Source: Deltaproteobacteria bacterium (GTDB lineage: Bacteria; Desulfobacterota; Syntrophia; Syntrophales; UBA2210). Taken from it: a DNA stretch of 11,699 bases. The stretch is taken from positions 1 through 11,699 of the forward strand of contig JAFGQD010000121.1 in assembly GCA_016935875.1 (NCBI GenBank). Direction: 5' to 3'. Below are positions 7,866 to 11,699 of this stretch, piece by piece; position 1 is the first letter of the stretch, and each line of letters begins with the position of its first letter. A program made the position numbers and the translations under genes. Below the pieces are notes generated by a model that made no database searches, was not told the DNA's origin, and saw only the letters and a program-made list of their open reading frames with translations.

Positions 7866-9179
7866 TTATTGCAACATACCGGGAAGCAGCATGATTATTT
7901 GGGGAAAGATTGAACACAAAATCAGAACAATCAGTTGCAGCAATAAAAAGGGCATGGCACCCCGCCATACGTCCTGCATGGAAATTGAGCTTGGAGCAAT
8001 GCCCTTGACAAAGAACAGGGCGTATCCGAAGGGTGGACTTAAAAAACTCATTTGCATGTTCAGCATAAAAATAATTCCAACAAATACCGGATCAAACCCC
8101 AAGCCCACCAAAATGGGACTGAAAATCGGAACAATAAGAAGGCAGATTCCTATCCAGTCTATAAACATCCCGAGGATAATGTAGACGATTTGGGTGAATA
8201 TTAATGCACCCCATTTGCCACCCGGCAGACTCAGAACCAGTGCATTTACGAATTCCTGGCCATCACCCATCGCATAAACACCCACAAAACATGTTGATGC
8301 AAATGTTATCCACAATGCCATACCTGTTGCAGATATTGTTGAGTAGAGTGATTCACTCATGACCGTCCAGCTGAGGTTTCTTCGTAAGGCCAGGAGGACT
8401 ATGACTGCAAATACTCCGACACCCGCCGCTTCTGTCGGAGATGCTACGCCAGCCAATATTGAACCCAACACACAGCCTATTATAATGGCCGGCGCTACTA
8501 TATTTTTGCCCAATGCAAGTTTTTTCCAGAATCCTACGATCTGGTCTTCAGCTGTGATTGCAGGGGCATACTCAGGTTTTCTCAGAACCAATATCAATAT
8601 ATAAATGCAAAATGAGAGGCCGAGCAACAGCCCTGGCAGCATGCTGCCAGCGAACAGATCGATAACCGAAACCTGGGTTGCTGCAGAATAAAAAATGGGC
8701 ATAATGCTGGGGGGTATCAGAATTCCGAGAGTCCCTGCAGCACAGACGGTACCAACAACCAAATGTTTGTTATACTTCCGCTCCATCATGGCTGGTAATG
8801 CAAGAAGACCCAGAGTAATTACTGAAGCACCGACAACACCGATCATTGCGGCCAGTACGACTCCGGTAATGACCGTGGCTATGGCAATAGAACCTCTTAC
8901 TTTACCGGCCCACTGGAATATAGCTTCGAACATTTCCTCCACAATACCGCTTCGTTGCAGTAAATTCGCCATGAGGATGAACAGGGGTACGGCTACCAGG
9001 GAGTAACTCACCATGAGCCCATAAACACGCATGGCAAACATGGGGAAGATGATGGGGCCGCCGACTATTAAACCGAACACGATACCAACAGAACCAATTA
9101 CCGCAAAAAGAGGAGCACCGGTAATTAGCAAAGCTATCATTGATCCAAACATGGCAATGTTAAGCATTAGAGGACTCAT
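7866..9179 (-). CDS. dctM: TRAP transporter large permease subunit (DctM)
   Basis: 437-residue inner-membrane protein that carries the substrate pathway of a sodium-driven tripartite ATP-independent periplasmic importer. It is hydrophobic almost throughout, with about a dozen predicted membrane segments. Family landmarks include the N-terminal GAPLFAVIG, VPLFILMA (64-71), MMERKYNK (131-138) and GTLGILIPPS (149-158), a hallmark of DctM. Length is normal (about 425-440). The ATG overlaps the dctQ stop by four bases (ATGA), so the two are translationally coupled, and a near-ideal ribosome binding site lies inside dctQ. The C-terminus ends with another hydrophobic helix; nothing is truncated. It is followed by a 173-base spacer and then the ligase, which links import with activation. 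Confidence 0.95.
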   Translation of the reverse strand: MSPLMLNIAMFGSMIALLITGAPLFAVIGSVGIVFGLIVGGPIIFPMFAMRVYGLMVSYSLVAVPLFILMANLLQRSGIVEEMFEAIFQWAGKVRGSIAIATVITGVVLAAMIGVVGASVITLGLLALPAMMERKYNKHLVVGTVCAAGTLGILIPPSIMPIFYSAATQVSVIDLFAGSMLPGLLLGLSFCIYILILVLRKPEYAPAITAEDQIVGFWKKLALGKNIVAPAIIIGCVLGSILAGVASPTEAAGVGVFAVIVLLALRRNLSWTVMSESLYSTISATGMALWITFASTCFVGVYAMGDGQEFVNALVLSLPGGKWGALIFTQIVYIILGMFIDWIGICLLIVPIFSPILVGLGFDPVFVGIIFMLNMQMSFLSPPFGYALFFVKGIAPSSISMQDVWRGAMPFLLLQLIVLILCSIFPQIIMLLPGMLQ

Positions 9180-9697
9180 CGTGAATCACCTCCCAGATCA
9201 TGAAATTCCCTGAGAAAGTCGGCAATTGCCTGAAAGATTAACAGCGCGCTTCCTATCGGGAGAGTGATCTTGACAGGCCATAATATCGGGCTCCATGATG
9301 TATAGCTTCTCTCACCCATCTGTATCGATGTCCAGGCATATTCGACTCCCATATAGGTCAGGGCACCCGCCAGGATCAATATGAGCGGAAAAACAACAAC
9401 CAGATTGAGTATTTTTTGAGTCTTTGGGCTAAACCGCTGGCTGACTATATCTACATTCACGTGCGACCGATGGCGGAGACAATATGCACCGACAAGAACA
9501 TACAGAGCGCCACAGGTAAACATCTCGACTTCATAAGACCACACAGTCGGCGAGTTGAAGATATACCGTGCAACAACCTCTATGACAGTCGCAGCAACGG
9601 TGATCAGCAGAATAAAACTTACTATTTTCCCCGTCCATTCACTCACACCGTCAATGACAGTGATCAGCGATCTGGATATATGCAATGATTTTATCAT
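9176..9697 (-). CDS. dctQ: TRAP transporter small permease subunit (DctQ)
   Basis: 173-residue four-helix inner-membrane subunit that pairs with DctM. Hydrophobic segments are near 25-47, 55-75, 97-117 and 140-162. Typical family stretches are ARYIFN (43-48), the WSYEVEMF segment at 53-60, and SHVNVDIV (78-85) after the second helix. The start at 9697 has AAGGAA about 11 bases upstream, which is moderate. It follows dctP after an unusually structured 179-base spacer and overlaps dctM by four bases. Confidence 0.92.
   Translation of the reverse strand: MIKSLHISRSLITVIDGVSEWTGKIVSFILLITVAATVIEVVARYIFNSPTVWSYEVEMFTCGALYVLVGAYCLRHRSHVNVDIVSQRFSPKTQKILNLVVVFPLILILAGALTYMGVEYAWTSIQMGERSYTSWSPILWPVKITLPIGSALLIFQAIADFLREFHDLGGDSR
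9186..9193 (-). promoter_or_regulatory. Near-ideal ribosome binding site of dctM inside dctQ
   Basis: GGAGGTGA on the minus strand, six bases before the dctM ATG. It complements the 16S anti-Shine-Dalgarno sequence over eight bases and overlaps the last codons of dctQ, supporting independent as well as coupled initiation. Confidence 0.75.
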
Positions 9698-9770
9698 GTT
9701 TCACCATTTCCTTTTTAATATCGCATCAGCAGAGATACTGCAGATGGTCTTTCAGGATTGGTCTTTATAT

Positions 9771-9825
9771 GGGGTGAGGTTCCAATAAAAGCAAAGAAAC
9801 TCCCCGTGTCCAATAACCTCACCCC
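9771..9825 (-). repeat. Stem-loop in the dctP-dctQ spacer (11-base-pair stem)
   Basis: GGGGTGAGGTT (9771-9781) and AACCTCACCCC (9815-9825) form a perfect 11-base inverted repeat with a 33-base loop, all within the spacer 9698-9876. On the transcript the second arm is followed by AUAUAAAG, not a U-run, so it is not a standard intrinsic terminator. A likely role is to stabilise the dctP message against 3' decay or to attenuate reading into dctQM. Confidence 0.6.
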
Positions 9826-9865
9826 CAAAAAGTTGTTTTCCACCAAACTGTTTCAGCTTGTTGCA

Positions 9866-9883
9866 CGAATAGAAAGCTATTCG
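9866..9883 (-). repeat. Compact hairpin overlapping the dctP stop codon
   Basis: CGAATAG-CTTT-CTATTCG on the minus strand is a perfect 7-base-pair stem with a 4-base loop; the TAG in the first arm is the dctP stop codon. It is not followed by a U-run. Together with the larger stem-loop 40 bases further on, it may mark a 3' boundary of stable dctP RNA. Confidence 0.5.
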
Positions 9884-10932
9884 ATTAGGCCTAATTCTTT
9901 CATTACCAATAACTGACCTTCCATCATCTTTCTTCCAAGCTCTGTTTTTTGAGCTGTTTCTTCCCAGGCGTTTAGTGCCAGCTTTCTTACTTCCTTGACC
10001 TCCGCTTCAGGAAGAATGTATTCTTTCAAGCCACCTTCCCGCATCTTTTTCAGCGCTGCCAAGTCCATGTCCACATTGTATCGGTAATTTCTCCATGCCA
10101 AGTCATATGCTTCTTCTTCCAGAACGAATTTTAAATTTTCGGGCAGCGATTTCCACAGTTTCATACCCATGGATAACTCAAGGGCTGATGAGGGCTGGTG
10201 GAGTGAGGGCCGTAACATATATTTCGCTACTCGATCAGCTCCAATGGCAACAGTCGTACTCGGCACGCCGAGATCTCCACCATCAATAACTCCCCTTTCC
10301 AGTGCCGCCGGTCTTTCTCCCGTGGGCATGGAGACTGTCGAGGCACCGAGTTTTGTAAACAACGCGTTACTCATTGCACCGGATAAGACAAGCTTCTTAC
10401 CCTTTATATCTGCCAATGACGTAATTGGTACACGGGATGTCAGATATTCGGCCGGGTAATAGGGAAGTGAGAGACAATAGATATTGTATTTGCCATACAG
10501 TTCTCTCACCAGTTCGATACCGCCTCGTTGATAGAGCCAGAAATCATGCTGCAGGGCACTGTCAAAACCACCGGGCAAATATGTTACGAAGGCAAACGCC
10601 GGATCTTTCCCTGCCCAATATTCACCTGTCGTAAAGGCCATATCTATGACCCCTTTACCGAGGGCTTCGAAAACCTCTGTGGTTCCCACGAGAGCTCCGG
10701 GGGGGTAAATTTTGATCTTAACCTGACCGTTTGTGGCCTTATCGACTCGTTCGGTGAATTCGTTACCTGCTTTCCAAATTGCCGTTCCGGGACCAAGCAC
10801 ACAGGCCATTTTTAACTTATACTCTTGTGCCGAAGCGACTGACGCTTGATTACCAAGCGAAAATAAAAGCACCACCAGTACTGCCAAACTAAATACCACT
10901 ACCGTTTTTAATTTGTCTCTACGATTAAACAT
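9877..10932 (-). CDS. dctP: TRAP transporter solute-binding protein (DctP)
   Basis: 351-residue periplasmic receptor of the TRAP importer. It has a clear Sec signal peptide: basic RRDKLK (4-9), a hydrophobic core (about 10-26) and a probable cleavage after Ala35 (VASA|QE). The mature part shows the DctP-family order VKIKIYPPGAL (71-81), the LADIKGKK segment (173-180) and ALERGVIDGGD (210-220). The family normally has GLKIR or GLKLR, where the arginine (Arg147 in SiaP) binds the substrate carboxylate; here the sequence is GKKLV, with Val182 in that place. An arginine at 207 (GERPAAL) could partly replace it. Start is supported by AAGGGGG, 8 bases upstream. It leads the transporter genes and is separated from dctQ by two hairpins, which fits the higher need for binding protein. 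Ligand unknown, presumably an organic acid given the downstream ligase. Confidence 0.93.
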   Translation of the reverse strand: MFNRRDKLKTVVVFSLAVLVVLLFSLGNQASVASAQEYKLKMACVLGPGTAIWKAGNEFTERVDKATNGQVKIKIYPPGALVGTTEVFEALGKGVIDMAFTTGEYWAGKDPAFAFVTYLPGGFDSALQHDFWLYQRGGIELVRELYGKYNIYCLSLPYYPAEYLTSRVPITSLADIKGKKLVLSGAMSNALFTKLGASTVSMPTGERPAALERGVIDGGDLGVPSTTVAIGADRVAKYMLRPSLHQPSSALELSMGMKLWKSLPENLKFVLEEEAYDLAWRNYRYNVDMDLAALKKMREGGLKEYILPEAEVKEVRKLALNAWEETAQKTELGRKMMEGQLLVMKELGLIE

Positions 10933-10940
10933 TTGTATTT

Positions 10941-10947
10941 CCCCCTT
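10941..10947 (-). promoter_or_regulatory. Ribosome binding site of dctP
   Basis: AAGGGGG on the minus strand, 8 bases before the ATG at 10932. The 116-base spacer upstream (10933-11048) also holds a second, stronger sequence, GGGAGGTGA (about 10996-11004), with no usable start codon behind it. Confidence 0.6.
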
Positions 10948-11048
10948 TCATTAGTTATCAAGTGTAAATTCTGATATCTTTCCTACAACGGTTTCACCTC
11001 CCTTGTTTATTTTTTACCATCCAGCCATAGATTTAATGAGCTGCCCTA

Positions 11049-11456
11049 TCATTCTTTCGGTAATCCTTTGTCCGTCAACTCGATCAACAGTCCGTGAGCA
11101 CTCTTGGGATGTATAAAGGCTATCCGGTACGGCCCTTCAAATACCTTGCCGACAATCTTGAGCCCTCTTTCCTCCAAATCTCCTACGCACTTTTCGAGGT
11201 CATCACATAAAATAGAAATATGATGGAATCCTTCCCCTGAACCTTCAATAAATTTACCTATCACACTTTTAGGTCCCGTAGGTTCTATGAGCTCAAAATA
11301 GGTTCCACTAAAGTGTACCGTGGAAGAAATCTCCTGTAGATCAGGGTATTCATGCCTTGCTAACTCCTCCGCCCCAAATGTTTCTTTAAGGAATCCTAAT
11401 GTCTTATCGATACTTCTTACCGCAACCCCAATGTGTTCCAAACCCTGAATCATCAT
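11049..11456 (-). CDS. mce: VOC-fold protein, methylmalonyl-CoA epimerase-like (copy 2)
   Basis: Second 135-residue epimerase-like VOC protein, about 63% identical by hand count (84 of 134) to the copy at 1849-2256. Probable metal ligands are conserved: His8 in EHIGVAV, His79 in HHISIL (78-83) and Glu126 in IHPKSAHGLLIEL (115-127). The protein begins Met-Met-Ile; the second Met (11453) aligns exactly with the GTG start of copy 1 and may be the real start. There is no good ribosome binding site at either; the nearest strong one (AGGAGGT, 11524-11530) is 67 bases upstream. The reading frame stays open between the two but has no ATG, GTG or TTG. It is the first complete gene of the operon here, 116 bases before dctP. 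The divergence suggests an old duplication, possibly with a split in substrate or stereochemical role. Confidence 0.87.
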   Translation of the reverse strand: MMIQGLEHIGVAVRSIDKTLGFLKETFGAEELARHEYPDLQEISSTVHFSGTYFELIEPTGPKSVIGKFIEGSGEGFHHISILCDDLEKCVGDLEERGLKIVGKVFEGPYRIAFIHPKSAHGLLIELTDKGLPKE

Positions 11457-11523
11457 ACTGTCTTGGCATATTAAAAAGCATTGCGATGTGTCATCAGAAT
11501 CGCTCAGCCTTCTTAGATGCCGT

Positions 11524-11530
11524 ACCTCCT
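11524..11530 (-). promoter_or_regulatory. Orphan Shine-Dalgarno sequence
   Basis: AGGAGGT on the minus strand inside an AAAGGAGGTACGG context, followed by ATC TAA rather than a start codon. It is 67 bases from the epimerase ATG. It may be a relic, part of a leader that refolds next to the ATG, or incidental. Confidence 0.3.
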
Positions 11531-11543
11531 TTCTTTGTTTTTG

Positions 11544-11575
11544 CGTTGATACTTATGAACGTCATTTGTTATGAC
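11544..11575. promoter_or_regulatory. Two adjoining imperfect/perfect palindromes, candidate operators
   Basis: CGTTGATACTTATGAACG (11544-11561) is an 18-base imperfect palindrome (14 of 18 positions symmetric). It shares its last base with GTCAT-TTGTT-ATGAC (11561-11575), a 5+5 inverted repeat. They lie about 90-120 bases before the first complete gene, a typical place for regulator binding. The assignment is by symmetry only. Confidence 0.35.
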
Positions 11576-11699
11576 TAATGCGAATCTTTGGTTGGTTATG
11601 TAGCTTTAAGCGCCTTTCCATTCATTATGGAGCCATTCATAGCCGCCCTGAAGGGTTCTCATACAATTGCATAAGAGTATAAGGGTATGGAGGTCGGCC

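Larger units (their letters stand above)
11457..11699 (-). other. Leader region of the operon, no confident gene
   Basis: 243 bases upstream of epimerase copy 2. An open frame enters from the right edge and stops at 11606 (30 codons, ending in NEWKGA). It could be the tail of an upstream gene, but I do not recognise it and 30 codons can occur by chance. Between 11457 and 11605 are two palindromic elements and an AGGAGGT sequence lacking a start codon. No convincing -35/-10 promoter was found, so transcription may begin further right. Confidence 0.4.

Noticed and set aside
9771..9825. Rho-independent terminator between dctP and dctQ
   Set aside because: The stem is perfect but the loop is 33 bases and no U-run follows on the transcribed strand.
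11497..11568. Small lysine-rich minus-strand frame starting MTFISINAK in the leader
   Set aside because: 23 codons, no ribosome binding site before its ATG, and it reads through the AGGAGGT; not supportable as a gene.
11606..11699. Possible C-terminal end of an upstream gene on the minus strand
   Set aside because: Only 30 codons are visible and no family is recognisable; kept only as a remark in the leader entry.
1..11699. tRNA, rRNA, CRISPR array, insertion sequence or phage attachment site
   Set aside because: No cloverleaf-like block, regularly spaced repeat, transposase or terminal inverted repeat pair was seen on either strand.

Overview
All ten recognisable genes in this window lie on the minus strand, with short gaps or one overlap between most of them, so the window reads as one long catabolic operon transcribed from right to left. 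No gene on the plus strand is credible. Base composition looks like a mid-to-upper 40s percent GC (judged by eye). The gene mix is a TRAP importer, ATP- and CoA-transfer-dependent acid activation, an Fe-S dienoyl-CoA reductase and dedicated acyl-CoA oxidation enzymes. This suggests an obligate or facultative anaerobe that degrades organic acids, most likely a Desulfobacterota (deltaproteobacterial) sulfate reducer or syntroph. That placement is an inference; no marker gene is present.

Layout in transcription order. A 243-base leader region (11699-11457) contains candidate palindromic operators. Next come a methylmalonyl-CoA-epimerase-like VOC protein (copy 2, 11456-11049) and the TRAP solute-binding protein dctP (10932-9877). 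A 179-base spacer with two hairpins follows, then dctQ (9697-9176) and dctM (9179-7866), which overlap by 4 bases. A 173-base spacer with inverted repeats leads to an acyl-CoA ligase (7692-6166). A 238-base spacer with a palindrome leads to a family I CoA-transferase (5927-4344). The operon continues with a FadH-type 2,4-dienoyl-CoA reductase (start best placed at 4318, end 2309), a second epimerase-like VOC protein (copy 1, 2256-1849, GTG start), a BadH-like short-chain dehydrogenase (1790-1038), and an acyl-CoA dehydrogenase (988-1) that runs off the window.

How the genes may work together: the TRAP system imports a carboxylate, which the ligase or the CoA-transferase converts to its CoA thioester. 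The acyl-CoA dehydrogenase introduces a double bond, the FadH-like enzyme removes or repositions conjugated double bonds, and the short-chain dehydrogenase oxidises a hydroxyacyl-CoA. The VOC proteins may correct stereochemistry at an acidic alpha-carbon. The dehydrogenase resembles 2-hydroxycyclohexanecarboxyl-CoA dehydrogenase (BadH) more than fatty-acid enzymes, so an alicyclic or reduced-aromatic acid is the leading guess. A hydratase and a ring-opening hydrolase (BadK and BadI equivalents) are not in the window; if the guess is right they should lie beyond position 1 or elsewhere.

The least conventional points are two epimerase paralogues without an adjacent mutase, a TRAP binding protein that lacks the usual carboxylate-binding arginine, and structured spacers that may set different expression levels along the operon.
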